From Singulisphaera sp. GP187 (GTDB taxonomy: Bacteria > Planctomycetota > Planctomycetia > Isosphaerales > Isosphaeraceae): 64,000 nt of DNA. The DNA lies in NCBI RefSeq assembly GCF_900129635.1, contig NZ_FSRB01000001.1, forward strand, positions 1,527,501 through 1,591,500. Reading direction: 5' to 3'. Position numbers and translations under genes: made by a program. Numbering within the stretch: position 1 is the first letter of the stretch; each line of letters begins with the position of its first letter. Shown here piece by piece: positions 26,774-35,425 of this stretch. The notes under the pieces were generated by a model that did not search any database, had not been told where the DNA came from, and saw nothing but the letters and a program-made list of their open reading frames with translations.

Positions 26774-27268
26774 CTACGGGCCTAACCTATCGACCACTCG
26801 GCCTTCCCGGAGTCCTTGCAACGATCGGTCGACCTCCTGCGACTGTTGTTGCAGCCGCATCGATTCGATCTCGCCGCTACGGAGGAAGTCGGAATTCCCC
26901 TGCCACCCAGGCTGCTGCCGTCGGCTCGGGACCTGGTGAGCCGATACCTCCGACTGCTGCCTCAGTTGCTGAATCCTCCGGTCGACGTCGTACTTCTGTG
27001 CCTCGCGAAGGTCCGCCAGGTCCTGATAATTCCGTTCCTCCTGACGCCGCCTCGCCTCCGCAGCCTCCCGCTCTCGCTCCAGCACGCCCTGGCGTTCCTC
27101 CTCGGCCCCCGGGTCGTAAGGGTTTCTGGTCACGTACGTGACCAGACCGCGTTCGTCCACCACCGGATAGAGTGCGACCTTTGCGCGTGAACCGCTCGAA
27201 CCTCCGGAGCACCCCGACGTGATTGCAAGCAACGCCGCATAAGTCACAGACCAGTGAGTGTGGGACAT
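26774..27268 (-). CDS. Putative lipoprotein with long coiled coil
   Basis: The 164-residue protein starts MSHTHWSVTYAALLAITSGC, a hydrophobic leader ending in a near-lipobox (TSGC; the -3 position is Thr rather than Leu). After a short folded part (VALYPVVDERGLVTYVTRN) the rest is Glu/Arg/Gln-rich and heptad-like, from about residue 55 to 155, suggesting a coiled coil. GGAG lies eight bases before the ATG. It should be anchored to a membrane facing the periplasm. Function unknown. It lies between nagB and its degraded copy, on the opposite strand. Confidence 0.7.
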   Translation of the reverse strand: MSHTHWSVTYAALLAITSGCSGGSSGSRAKVALYPVVDERGLVTYVTRNPYDPGAEEERQGVLEREREAAEARRRQEERNYQDLADLREAQKYDVDRRIQQLRQQSEVSAHQVPSRRQQPGWQGNSDFLRSGEIESMRLQQQSQEVDRSLQGLREGRVVDRLGP

Positions 27269-27463
27269 CCCTAATCTCCAGATCGGATGCCTCGTCGCGG
27301 AACCATTGATGCCTTCCTCAAGCTAGCATACAGCAAATGCGAGAAGACGTAGCATGACCTGATCGGAAACCGTCCCCTCCGCCAGCGCAGAAGTGCCCGC
27401 GCTGCGTTGTGCCGTTCGGCGGGCACGCGTCGCGATGTGGCCGGAGCCAATGGCGGAGGCGAG

Positions 27464-27672
27464 CCGACTCACACCTACACCTACACGCTGACCGTGCCCG
27501 CGCTGTTGGCCGCGTCTGTCGTCTCGGTGGTCGTGCCCGGCCCCCGCAAAGCCGAGGCCGTGCTGGCAACCCTCCGCGGCCGATCGGTGAAGCCTGCCCC
27601 GCCTCGGCATTGAGACGCCACCCTGGGGCCATCCTCCACCTCGATCGCGAATCGGCCCGCTACGTGCTTTGA
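27464..27672 (+). pseudogene. Degraded copy of the nagB 3' end
   Basis: Bases 27488-27672 match 26101-26286 almost perfectly and reproduce the NagB C-terminus up to YVL and the stop. One C is missing at about 27575 (GGCCGATCGG against GGCCCGATCGG), which shifts the frame, and the 5' part has an extra ACCTAC. Similarity continues past the stop to about 27735, without the terminator hairpin. The rest of nagB is absent, so the fragment cannot be functional. Confidence 0.85.
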
Positions 27673-27772
27673 GCAGGACGTGTGAGATTCCTCTTTGAGG
27701 CGAGCAGATTTGGGATTCAGGCGAGCGGGGAGCTGGTCGCTGTCTCGATGAGCCACCGAGGATGGGAGTTGG

Positions 27773-27802
27773 GACACGCCCCTCGGGAGCGAGGGGCGTG
27801 TC
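27773..27802 (-). terminator. Perfect 13-bp hairpin after the MFS gene
   Basis: GACACGCCCCTCG and CGAGGGGCGTGTC pair perfectly around a 4-nt loop (GGAG on the plus strand), 22 bases past the stop of the minus-strand MFS gene. No T-run follows on the minus strand, so it may stop the transcript only partly or protect its 3' end. Confidence 0.55.
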
Positions 27803-27823
27803 GCCGATTCGTACGGGGAGCGA

Positions 27824-29266
27824 TCACTCCGGCAACGGCTTCCCTTGGGTCTCGGGGGCGAACGGTAGCGCGACGAGACCGATGACGAAGACCAGGCACA
27901 TCGTCACGCCCGCGTAGCGCAACGGCAGAGCGGCATCGACCGCTTTGTAATGACCATAAACTTCGCTCGTGAGCAGGCCGAGGGCCGAAGGACCGGCCGC
28001 CGCGACCAACCGTCCCACGTTGTAGCAGAACGAAGTTCCCGTGCTTCGCAGGCGGGTTGGGAAGAGTTCCGGGAAGTAGATGGCGTAGCCGCCGAACAGG
28101 GTGAGCTGGCAGAATCCCATGAGCGGGATCATCCAGAACACGTCGTAGAAGCTATCGAGAAACCAGAAAGTGAACGCCGTCGAGCCCATTGCGAGCAGGA
28201 ACGAGATGGCGAACGCCTTCTTGCGACCAATGACCTGGGTGACTTTACTAAACGCGTAAATTCCGAAGAAGGCACCAAAATTCAAGAGGAGGGAAGTGAT
28301 CCCACTCAAATACGTAAGCTTTCCATCGATGTAGCTTTTCGCGGCACCACCGGTCAATCCCGCTTGCTCGGCAAGCTCCCCGTAGTGAGCGCGGAACACG
28401 GTGCGGACCAGGTCGAAGCTGAAGAAGCCGATGCCCCAGAGGCCGACCACGCCCGAGAACGCCAGCAACATGCCCACGATCGTGTTGCGCCGCCAGCGTG
28501 GATCGGTGAACAGCTCCGTAATCGAACCGAGCTTGGGGCCGTCCCCGACAATCCCGGCCGCCTTGTCGGCGGCACGCTTCGCCGCCGCTTCCTTCCAGCG
28601 ATCCGGCTCCTTCAGACGCTTCATGATGAAAACGGAGAGCAGGGCGGGGAGCACGCCGATCACGAACATGCCGCGCCAGGAACTTGCGATTGCTCCTCGC
28701 GTTTCCAACTCGCCCATGGCAATGCTGATCAGTGCGGCCATCATGTTGCCCACCGCCGACAGCGCCTGGAGCCAGCCGAGTGCGGCGGTCCTGGCCCGTT
28801 CGGGCATGACCTCTGCTACCAACGAGACGCCCACGGCGAACTCACCCCCGACCCCAAGCCCGGTCAGAAATCGGTAGAGTGCAAAATCCCAGAAGCCCGT
28901 GGCGAACGCGCTGAGACCCGTGAAGGCCGAATAGAGCAAGATGGTCAGGATCATCGTCTTGGCGCGGCCGATACGATCACCCAGAATCCCGAAGACCAAC
29001 CCGCCGATCGCCCAGCCGATGATAAAGATGGACGTGGCATAGCCCGCGTATTTGTCGATGTCCAGATCACCCGGCGTGGCGCCGATCAACTCGGTGATGG
29101 CCGGTTTTCTGGCCAGGTTGAAGAGTTGCTGGTCCATCGTATCGAAGAGCCAGCCAAGAGCCGCGACGATGAAGACGAACCAGTGATAACGGTTGAGGAG
29201 CTTGTACCAAGGGCGGGAATCTCCGTCGGCCGGAGCCGAGGAGATGGGCGAATCATCGAAATGCAT
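27824..29266 (-). CDS. MFS transporter (sugar/metabolite porter-like)
   Basis: The 480-residue protein has about twelve hydrophobic segments and the MFS loop motif GDRIGRAKTMI between the second and third helices, and the symmetric VTQVIGRKKAF loop in the second half. The central cytoplasmic loop (KRLKEPDRWKEAAAKRAADK) is typical of the sialate/aromatic-acid/proline-type MFS. The LTGLGVGGEFAVGVSLVAEVMPERART motif (R-x-G-x-G-G-E region) is conserved. The start at 29266 has GGAGA nine bases upstream; 13 codons before it have no site. Substrate unknown. Confidence 0.9.
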   Translation of the reverse strand: MHFDDSPISSAPADGDSRPWYKLLNRYHWFVFIVAALGWLFDTMDQQLFNLARKPAITELIGATPGDLDIDKYAGYATSIFIIGWAIGGLVFGILGDRIGRAKTMILTILLYSAFTGLSAFATGFWDFALYRFLTGLGVGGEFAVGVSLVAEVMPERARTAALGWLQALSAVGNMMAALISIAMGELETRGAIASSWRGMFVIGVLPALLSVFIMKRLKEPDRWKEAAAKRAADKAAGIVGDGPKLGSITELFTDPRWRRNTIVGMLLAFSGVVGLWGIGFFSFDLVRTVFRAHYGELAEQAGLTGGAAKSYIDGKLTYLSGITSLLLNFGAFFGIYAFSKVTQVIGRKKAFAISFLLAMGSTAFTFWFLDSFYDVFWMIPLMGFCQLTLFGGYAIYFPELFPTRLRSTGTSFCYNVGRLVAAAGPSALGLLTSEVYGHYKAVDAALPLRYAGVTMCLVFVIGLVALPFAPETQGKPLPE

Positions 29267-29439
29267 GTAAGAGGGTCTCCGAAGTGACAACAGACAGGCG
29301 ATCAAACGATCCGTCTTTGCTCACTCCCAAACATTGCGGGATTCTGGGCTTCCGAGGAACGAACGGCTTGAAGATAACATGATGGTCGCCTTGACGCCGC
29401 AATCGAGACTCCGAGTTTTTCAACACCGGAAAGAGCGCA

Positions 29440-30921
29440 ATGCGAAAAGCTGTCGTTGCGGTGCTCAGCGTGCAGGTTGCTCTCACCCTCGCTTTTCTGC
29501 TCACGCTCCGGTCGGGACGCTTTCCGCTGGGGATTCCCGGGGAATGGGAGTGGCTTCGGCTCCCGCACGGCGTTGCGCCCATGGCGTTGCAATGGGCCAT
29601 CGGAGTGTCGGGGGTTCTCGGCTACGCCCTGTTTGCCGGATGGGGAATGCGGGTGCTCGGGACGACGCCCCATCGGTGGAATGAAGTCATGGCCGTCCTC
29701 GGCCTGGTCGTCGCCTCGCTTGTGACGCAGGTGCTCGTCGCCATCGCCGCGCCCGAGGGCTACGGCCTAGCCAAGTGGATCTTGGCGCTACACAACCCAG
29801 GATCGAATGGGTATTACACCGTCGCGAAAAAACAGATGGGTGATCTGGCCCCGTTTCTGGCGGACTATCCAAACTGGATTCAGCGCCAGGATGCGCTTCA
29901 CGTCGGCACCCACCCGCCCGGCCTCTTCCTCCTCCAGCGCGGCCTGCTCAACGCGATGGAAGCCCAGCCCGCGGTCGCTCGGTTCGTCGTCGAGCATCTC
30001 CCGCAATCGGTCTCGTCGGCGTGCCTGGTTGTCGAACAATATGCCCACTTGACGCGAGCCGATCGCGCGACCCTGGCGTTGACTGGCGCCCTGACGATGC
30101 TGCTCTGCTCGTTGACGGTGGTTCCGCTTTACCTCCTGGCCCGCTCGTCACTCCCCGCGAACGCCGCCTGGGCCGCCGCGACACTCTGGCCACTGGTCCC
30201 CTCGGCGATCCTGTTTCAGCCCGCGGCCGACACCGCCTTCCCCTTCCTTTCGACCACGGCCCTGGCGTTCGCCGCCTATTCAAGTCGGGCCAACAAGCCG
30301 CGTGCCAGTCTGATCGCCGCGGCCGGCTCGGGCGTGGTCCTGGCGGTTGGAATGGGCTTCACCCTGGCGTTCCTCCCGATCGGGCTGATCGTGGCGATCC
30401 TGATCGGGATCGGGATCGGGCCAGGTCGATCGCTGAGGCAGAAGGGGGGGGCCATCGTGGTGGTTGGGCTCGGCTTCCTGATTCCCACCTTACTGGGTTG
30501 GGCTGTCACCCGCTCGAATCCGTTTTTGACCTGGTGGTGGAATCAACGCAATCATGCGCGGTTCTATGTGGAATATCCGCGTTCGTACCTCGCCTGGATC
30601 ATCGCCAACCCGCTCGAGCTCGCGGTGGCGATCGGTTTGCCCGCGGCCGTTTGGGTGCTGGTCGGAATCGGTCGGCTACGCCAGGCGCCTCGCGTTTCGC
30701 TGGCGACCTTCGCCTTGCTCGCCGTTCTGACTCTCGGCGGCCGGAGTCTGAGCGAGGTGGCCCGGCTCTGGCTGCCGATGATGCCCGCGCTGCTGGTCGC
30801 CGCCGGTGCCGGTCTGACCCGGCTAGGTGGGGGAGCGGCCTCACTGGGAATCACCGTCGGTGGGATCGGGATACAGACCTTGATCCTCCAAGCGACGATT
30901 CAGGTCGTCTATCCCACCTAA
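29440..30921 (+). CDS. Polytopic membrane protein, GT-C-like
   Basis: The 493-residue protein has about ten hydrophobic segments. A large extracytoplasmic loop near residues 115-165 carries HVGTHPPGLFLLQRGLL; the THPPG motif and layout recall planctomycete membrane proteins annotated as GT-C-type or ArnT-like glycosyltransferases. No clear Asp-Glu catalytic pair can be assigned by eye. GGAAAGAG precedes the ATG. It is divergent from the MFS gene (173 bases) and ends before a palindrome. Enzymatic role is a guess. Confidence 0.8.
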   Translation: MRKAVVAVLSVQVALTLAFLLTLRSGRFPLGIPGEWEWLRLPHGVAPMALQWAIGVSGVLGYALFAGWGMRVLGTTPHRWNEVMAVLGLVVASLVTQVLVAIAAPEGYGLAKWILALHNPGSNGYYTVAKKQMGDLAPFLADYPNWIQRQDALHVGTHPPGLFLLQRGLLNAMEAQPAVARFVVEHLPQSVSSACLVVEQYAHLTRADRATLALTGALTMLLCSLTVVPLYLLARSSLPANAAWAAATLWPLVPSAILFQPAADTAFPFLSTTALAFAAYSSRANKPRASLIAAAGSGVVLAVGMGFTLAFLPIGLIVAILIGIGIGPGRSLRQKGGAIVVVGLGFLIPTLLGWAVTRSNPFLTWWWNQRNHARFYVEYPRSYLAWIIANPLELAVAIGLPAAVWVLVGIGRLRQAPRVSLATFALLAVLTLGGRSLSEVARLWLPMMPALLVAAGAGLTRLGGGAASLGITVGGIGIQTLILQATIQVVYPT

Positions 30922-30945
30922 GCTCGCATCCCGACGCCTCTCTCC

Positions 30946-31040
30946 CCCCCTGGGACCGCGGGGGTCCCGCCCGCTCTTGTCTTGAATTGATTAAATCAAA
31001 ACCCATGGAATTGCGGGCGGGTTGCTCGCGGTCCCGGGGG
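30946..31040. repeat. Long imperfect inverted repeat (MITE/REP-like)
   Basis: Left arm 30946-30974 and right arm 31013-31040 pair over about 28 bases with few mismatches; the loop contains the small palindrome TTGATTAAATCAA. The left arm resembles the sequence at 15207-15237. It lies between two convergent genes and may act as a bidirectional terminator or be a miniature repeat. Confidence 0.65.
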
Positions 31041-31074
31041 AATTAAAAACAAATCAATAAGGCTGATACTGGTG

Positions 31075-32295
31075 TCAGAGGAAGATGTTGGTGACCCGGA
31101 CGCCGAGTTCCGTGTCGATCAAGACGAGTTCGCCGCGTGCGACGAGTCGGCCGCCGGAGGTCAGCTCGACGGGCTCGCGGGAGTGGCGGCCAAGCTCGAC
31201 CACGTCGCCTGGTTTCAGGTCGGCGAGCCGGCTCAAGGTGAAGTTGACCCGGCCAAGCTCGACCGTCAGAGTGATCGGGATGTCGGTCGGTGACACGGCC
31301 CCCGGGCCTTGGCTGGAGCCGGCGTTGGGGTCGGTTGAAGCAGGATGACTCAAGGCGAGGCCCTCCCGAAAGACTGGATTGCTCCGGACCCCGCTCTTGA
31401 GGTTCAGGAGGAGGCCGCCGGAGCCGGCGACCGGTTCGCTGGAAAACCAGAGACGATGGTGCGTGCCACTGAGCCGCGCTGTGAGTTCGACAGGGCCGGA
31501 TGGACTCTGCGGCGTCCCCCGGAGTCGAGAGCCTCCCAACAACGGGAGCACGCCGCCGACCCGAAGGGTACCGACGCCTCGAGGCAGGCTGATGGTTCCC
31601 GCCTCGGCTCGCCAGAGGCTGGAGAGCTCACGAAACCGCCGCGACTCCGCCGGTCCCGGCTCGGTGCTTGGAGTCGGCTCGGTGGCCAGCCAGAGGGCGA
31701 CGAGCGACTCGGGCAGCCAGAGCCGCACCGATCCGTCAACGTCCCCGACGCGGATTCCCCAACGCAGGGTGACGATCGTCCCGAGCTGCCGGACGTCGAA
31801 CGGGTCGGGACCGGCGCGGTCCATGAGCAAGTCCCAGGGGCCGAGGGGGCCCGACTGGTCCGCGGCGTTCGAGAGCCCCCGCGCAATCAGGAACGTCAAC
31901 ACTCCCCACTCCACGGGGGTGAGCTGGAGCCGTCCCTCGGTCGGTGGCCGGTCGTCGCCAAGGAGGCGATCGACCAAGGCGTGGGCGATCGGCGTTTCGA
32001 TCCCGATCGCCAGGCGTGTTGAGAGCCGGGGCCAGGAGAACTGGGCCACGAGCCCCGGCCGGCCGAGTCCCGACGCTCTCCAGAGCACCTCGGCGCGGCT
32101 GCTCGAGCGAACCGGCCCGAACAACTCCACGAGCCCAGGCGACGTCGTAGGCAATCGTCCGTCGGGCGTGATCCGACCGAGCCGATATTCCAGATGAACC
32201 TGGCGATGCGAGAGCAGGGGGAGCCGCCCGAGCGGCCCGGACTCCACCATCGGCCGCCTGACTTCCGCTTCGTCATGATCCGAGGCCGAGGCCAT
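31075..32295 (-). CDS. FliM/FliN/SctQ-like C-ring protein with SpoA domain
   Basis: The 406-residue protein ends in a clear SpoA (FliN/SctQ) domain: ITLTVELGRVNFTLSRLADLKPGDVVELG then VARGELVLIDTELGVRVTNIF. A weaker second SpoA-like region lies at about residues 225-290, and the N-terminal half looks like the SctQ/FliM middle region. It would form part of the cytoplasmic ring of a flagellar motor or type III system. The ATG overlaps the stop of the upstream gene (TGATG), so the two are translationally coupled. No flagellar, export or needle genes are in the window. Confidence 0.85.
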   Translation of the reverse strand: MASASDHDEAEVRRPMVESGPLGRLPLLSHRQVHLEYRLGRITPDGRLPTTSPGLVELFGPVRSSSRAEVLWRASGLGRPGLVAQFSWPRLSTRLAIGIETPIAHALVDRLLGDDRPPTEGRLQLTPVEWGVLTFLIARGLSNAADQSGPLGPWDLLMDRAGPDPFDVRQLGTIVTLRWGIRVGDVDGSVRLWLPESLVALWLATEPTPSTEPGPAESRRFRELSSLWRAEAGTISLPRGVGTLRVGGVLPLLGGSRLRGTPQSPSGPVELTARLSGTHHRLWFSSEPVAGSGGLLLNLKSGVRSNPVFREGLALSHPASTDPNAGSSQGPGAVSPTDIPITLTVELGRVNFTLSRLADLKPGDVVELGRHSREPVELTSGGRLVARGELVLIDTELGVRVTNIFL

Positions 32296-33221
32296 CAGGG
32301 CATTGCTCCTCTCGGATCTTTGACCCGACCTTCGTCGCGCAGTTGATCCCAGACGAACTGCAAGAGCGCGGATTCCCAGCCGAGGACGGCGGGAACGCTC
32401 GACTTCGCGCGGGTCATCTGGGTGCGCAACAGCCTGGCGACGGAGTAGGGCAAATGTTGGAGCGCCCAACGAACCCGGTACGGCTCGCCGGCTCCGAGAA
32501 GCCTGGCGAAGGTGATCAGCCCGATCGACCCGAGCGTGTCGCGCTCCACCTGACCAAACTGGGCCACGTCGAGCTCGGCTTGCGTCTTGAGTTGGGGATC
32601 GAGCGCGGAGAATGCGGTCTGGACCGCGCGATGGAGCGTCCGCGCGTGGGAATGAGGATGGGACGCGGAGATATCGGCCCCGGAGAGAGTCCATTTGGCC
32701 AGTCCGACCGCCGCGATCAGCCGGGTGATCTCGGGCAAGTCGAGTTGGCTCAGAGCGACGATGACCGGGAGGTCGGCGCGGTCGGGCCAGTCTCCCACGA
32801 GGCGTTCGGCCCAGAGTGCCAAGGCCGCGTTCAGGGCCTCGGGCAGGGGTGTCCCGAGAGAGCGCAAGTCATCGTCGGAGAGACCGAGGCCAGTTTGGAG
32901 CGGTCCTCGGATCGACGGGGGAGCATGGGCAACCACGGCGCGCTGAACGGCGGGGGACTCATTTTTCAAGGCGCGGAGCCACCAACTGGGATGAATCCGG
33001 CTCCAGTCGGGATGTCGTTGCGCCGCTTGCTCGCGGCGGACCTGGTCTCGGGCCTCCTCGGGGTCGAGCTTCCTCACCTCGTTCCAGCCGCTTTGGAGGA
33101 GCTGCCGCCAACCGGGTTCGAAACCGTTCCAGAACCGGGCGTCGACCTCCTCCGACCACCCGCGCAGGGCCGCGAGCAAGGCTCGGTCGGCGATGGCGAG
33201 CGGAGCTGCTGTTGACGTCAA
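32295..33221 (-). CDS. Unknown protein coupled to the C-ring gene, possibly FliG-like
   Basis: From a TTG at 33221, with GGGGAGG six bases upstream, the protein has 308 residues; the ORF is open further upstream but without a good site. It is helical by eye with repeated motifs such as HPSWWLRALKNESPAVQR and RWALQHLPYSVARLL, the last resembling the armadillo helices of FliG/MgtE-N (HLP-x-x-x-A-x-x-L). Its stop overlaps the start of the SctQ/FliM-like gene. A FliG- or SctK-like partner of the C ring is plausible, but I do not recognise a family. Confidence 0.7.
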   Translation of the reverse strand: MTSTAAPLAIADRALLAALRGWSEEVDARFWNGFEPGWRQLLQSGWNEVRKLDPEEARDQVRREQAAQRHPDWSRIHPSWWLRALKNESPAVQRAVVAHAPPSIRGPLQTGLGLSDDDLRSLGTPLPEALNAALALWAERLVGDWPDRADLPVIVALSQLDLPEITRLIAAVGLAKWTLSGADISASHPHSHARTLHRAVQTAFSALDPQLKTQAELDVAQFGQVERDTLGSIGLITFARLLGAGEPYRVRWALQHLPYSVARLLRTQMTRAKSSVPAVLGWESALLQFVWDQLRDEGRVKDPRGAMP

Positions 33222-33273
33222 ACCAGACCTCCCCTTGAGAAGAAGCGGACCGAGCGCCGGGACTCGGCGCGGC

Positions 33274-34062
33274 TCAGTCCACCCCTGAACCCTCGGCCTT
33301 GTCGAAGCGCTTGCGAAACGTGAGGAGCTCGCCCGAACCGTGACTGGCAATTTCGTCGAATTTGGCTGCGGGTACGGCCTTTGGCCAGCGCAAGTCGGCG
33401 GGGACTGGATCTTGCCTGAGCCATCCGGAGGTGTCCCGGAGGGTGACGGTTAAGTGGTTCGATTCGATGACGTAGGCCAGAGTTCCCACGTTCGCGATTT
33501 TGTGAACCAGACCCCAGTTGTCCGCGTCGGCCGCGATCTCGGCGAAGGCCGCGCCGATTCGGGCGATCGAGTCCGGATCGAGGGATGAGCGTGCCACGAG
33601 CAGGCTGCGCATCAGGGCCAGTTGGCGCAAGGTTTCGCCGTCGCCGTGGGTTTCAAGGGGGACTTCCCCTTCGGATTCGTGGTTTTCGATGTCGCGTCGC
33701 CAGGCGTCGGCGTCGGCCATGGCCTGGAAGATCTGATCGGGGGTGTAGGGCTTCGGGATGTAGTCGTTCGCGCCGACGCGAAAGCTCTGGAGCCGGTTCT
33801 CCGAGGCGATCCGCGCGGTGACCATGACGACGGGGATCAGGCTGGTCGTTCTCCGCGCCTTGATCGACTTGCAGACCTCATAGCCGTTGATGTCCGGGAG
33901 CATCAGGTCCAGAAAGACAATATCGGGGGGCTGGCTACGGACTTTCTCCAGTGCCTCGCCCCCGGTGTAGGCCGAGTCGGTCCGGTAGCCGCGAAGCTGG
34001 ACGAGCATGGCGAGGAGATGGTTCGCCTCGGGCTCGTCTTCGACAATCAGGGCGGTTGGCAT
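33274..34062 (-). CDS. Response regulator with an unassigned C-terminal domain
   Basis: The 262-residue protein begins with a REC domain: ALIVEDEP, phospho-acceptor Asp in IVFLDLMLPDINGYEV, Thr in VVMVTAR and Lys in YIPKPYTPDQIF. The remaining 135 residues (from about ETLRQLALMRSL) contain neither an HTH nor an enzymatic domain I know, and end at a charged tail. The start at 34062 aligns with the REC domain and has GAGAG upstream. It lies 52 bases before the FliG-like gene, so it could feed phospho-signal to the C-ring pair (inference). Confidence 0.85.
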   Translation of the reverse strand: MPTALIVEDEPEANHLLAMLVQLRGYRTDSAYTGGEALEKVRSQPPDIVFLDLMLPDINGYEVCKSIKARRTTSLIPVVMVTARIASENRLQSFRVGANDYIPKPYTPDQIFQAMADADAWRRDIENHESEGEVPLETHGDGETLRQLALMRSLLVARSSLDPDSIARIGAAFAEIAADADNWGLVHKIANVGTLAYVIESNHLTVTLRDTSGWLRQDPVPADLRWPKAVPAAKFDEIASHGSGELLTFRKRFDKAEGSGVD

Positions 34063-34148
34063 CGAAAAAAGACTCTCGCGAACTTGGTGTCCGGCCCGCG
34101 GCACGCGCCACTCGTCAGCCACTTCCCCTCGAGAAGGCAGGCCACCGT

Positions 34149-35366
34149 TCAATCGCCGGCCGTGGCCGGCCTGCCATCCGGCGCGGATTCGTCCGGCTGG
34201 TGCCTCGGTAGTCGAATCGTCACTCGGGTTCCCTCGTCGACGACGCTCTCCGCGGAAACGCTTCCCCCATGCAGTTCAACGAATTGCTTGACGATGCTCA
34301 ACCCCAGCCCGAGCCCGCGTTTGTTGAATCCAAAGTCACCCGAGGAGTGGCGGCTCGAGTCGAACTGGGTGAAGAAGGGCTGAAACAGGTAGGCGAGCGC
34401 GCGAGGTTGGAGGCCAATCCCCTGGTCGGCAATCACAATTTCCGCCTGATCGGGCGTAACGAGTCGGGCGGCCAAGGAAATTTTTCCGCCATCAGGAGTG
34501 AATTTAATCGCGTTAGTGAGTAAATTGACGATGGACGCGCTTAGTTTGTCTCGGTCGACCTCGAAGGTCCCGAGGTCGCTGGCCAGATCAAGATTGAGGA
34601 GGAGATTTCGCACCCGCAGGAACGGCGCAACCTGTTCGACTCCGTCGCGCAGGAGGGAGGCCAGGTCGGCCGGTTCGCGTTGGAGGGTTCGCCGAAAGTC
34701 GTCGGCACGCATCATGGTCAGTGTATTGGTGACCAGCTTGGCCAATTGTCGAGCACTGGTGGAGATCCGTTCGATCAGCGTACGTTCTTGCTCGCTCCGA
34801 TCGGGATTGGTGAGCCGAAGCAATTCACTGAGGCCCAGGACCAGGGTGATCGGCGTGTTGAACTCGTGACTGGCGACCTCGATGAACGCGCTTTTGAGTT
34901 GCCCCGCCTCGGCGAGTTCCTCGTTGGCACGGGTGAGTCGTTGGTTGGCGGTCTGGAGTTCGGCGATCAGCCGTTTTCGTTCGGCGAGGAGCTCGTAATG
35001 ATCGATCGCCTGGCGGAGAATCCCCTCGAGCTCGGTGGCATCCCACGGCTTGAGGATATAGCGGAAAATATTGCCTTCGTTGACGGCGTTGATCACCGCC
35101 TGGATGTCGGCGTAGCCGGTGAAGAGCATCCGGATCGCATCGGGCTGGATTCGGCGGGCGTGGCTCAGGAGCACATCGCCGGACATGCCGGGCATGCGTT
35201 GATCGGAGAGGATCAGGTGGACTTCGTTCTGTTCGAGGAGCGAAATCGCCTGAGCCCCGCTGCTCGCGATCAGCACGCGATACGTACGATGGAACAGATG
35301 GCGCAGACTTTCCAACACATCGATTTCGTCATCCACCACGAGTAGGGTGTGTCGCCTCTGATCCAT
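34149..35366 (-). CDS. REC-histidine kinase
   Basis: The 405-residue protein has an N-terminal REC domain (VVDDEIDVLESL, Asp in LILSDQRMPGMSG, MLFTGYADI, ILKPWD), a coiled coil, the HisKA box FIEVASHEFNTPI with the phospho-His, and an ATPase domain with N box NLLTNAIKFTP, G1 IADQGIGL and G2 RGLGLGLSIVKQ. No membrane segment is seen, so it is cytoplasmic. The start at 35366 has GGAGAG at good spacing. It belongs to the same minus-strand run as the neighbouring regulators. Confidence 0.92.
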   Translation of the reverse strand: MDQRRHTLLVVDDEIDVLESLRHLFHRTYRVLIASSGAQAISLLEQNEVHLILSDQRMPGMSGDVLLSHARRIQPDAIRMLFTGYADIQAVINAVNEGNIFRYILKPWDATELEGILRQAIDHYELLAERKRLIAELQTANQRLTRANEELAEAGQLKSAFIEVASHEFNTPITLVLGLSELLRLTNPDRSEQERTLIERISTSARQLAKLVTNTLTMMRADDFRRTLQREPADLASLLRDGVEQVAPFLRVRNLLLNLDLASDLGTFEVDRDKLSASIVNLLTNAIKFTPDGGKISLAARLVTPDQAEIVIADQGIGLQPRALAYLFQPFFTQFDSSRHSSGDFGFNKRGLGLGLSIVKQFVELHGGSVSAESVVDEGTRVTIRLPRHQPDESAPDGRPATAGD

Positions 35367-35425
35367 CCACATCTCTCCGACTCGGAACAACGCTCCACGA
35401 GTTGACAGGGGTTGGTGCGCAAAGC

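Noticed and set aside
27950-29287. 445-residue plus-strand ORF across the MFS gene
   Set aside because: It is opposite the MFS gene, whose transmembrane and MFS motifs are clear; this frame is charged and repetitive like an antisense shadow.
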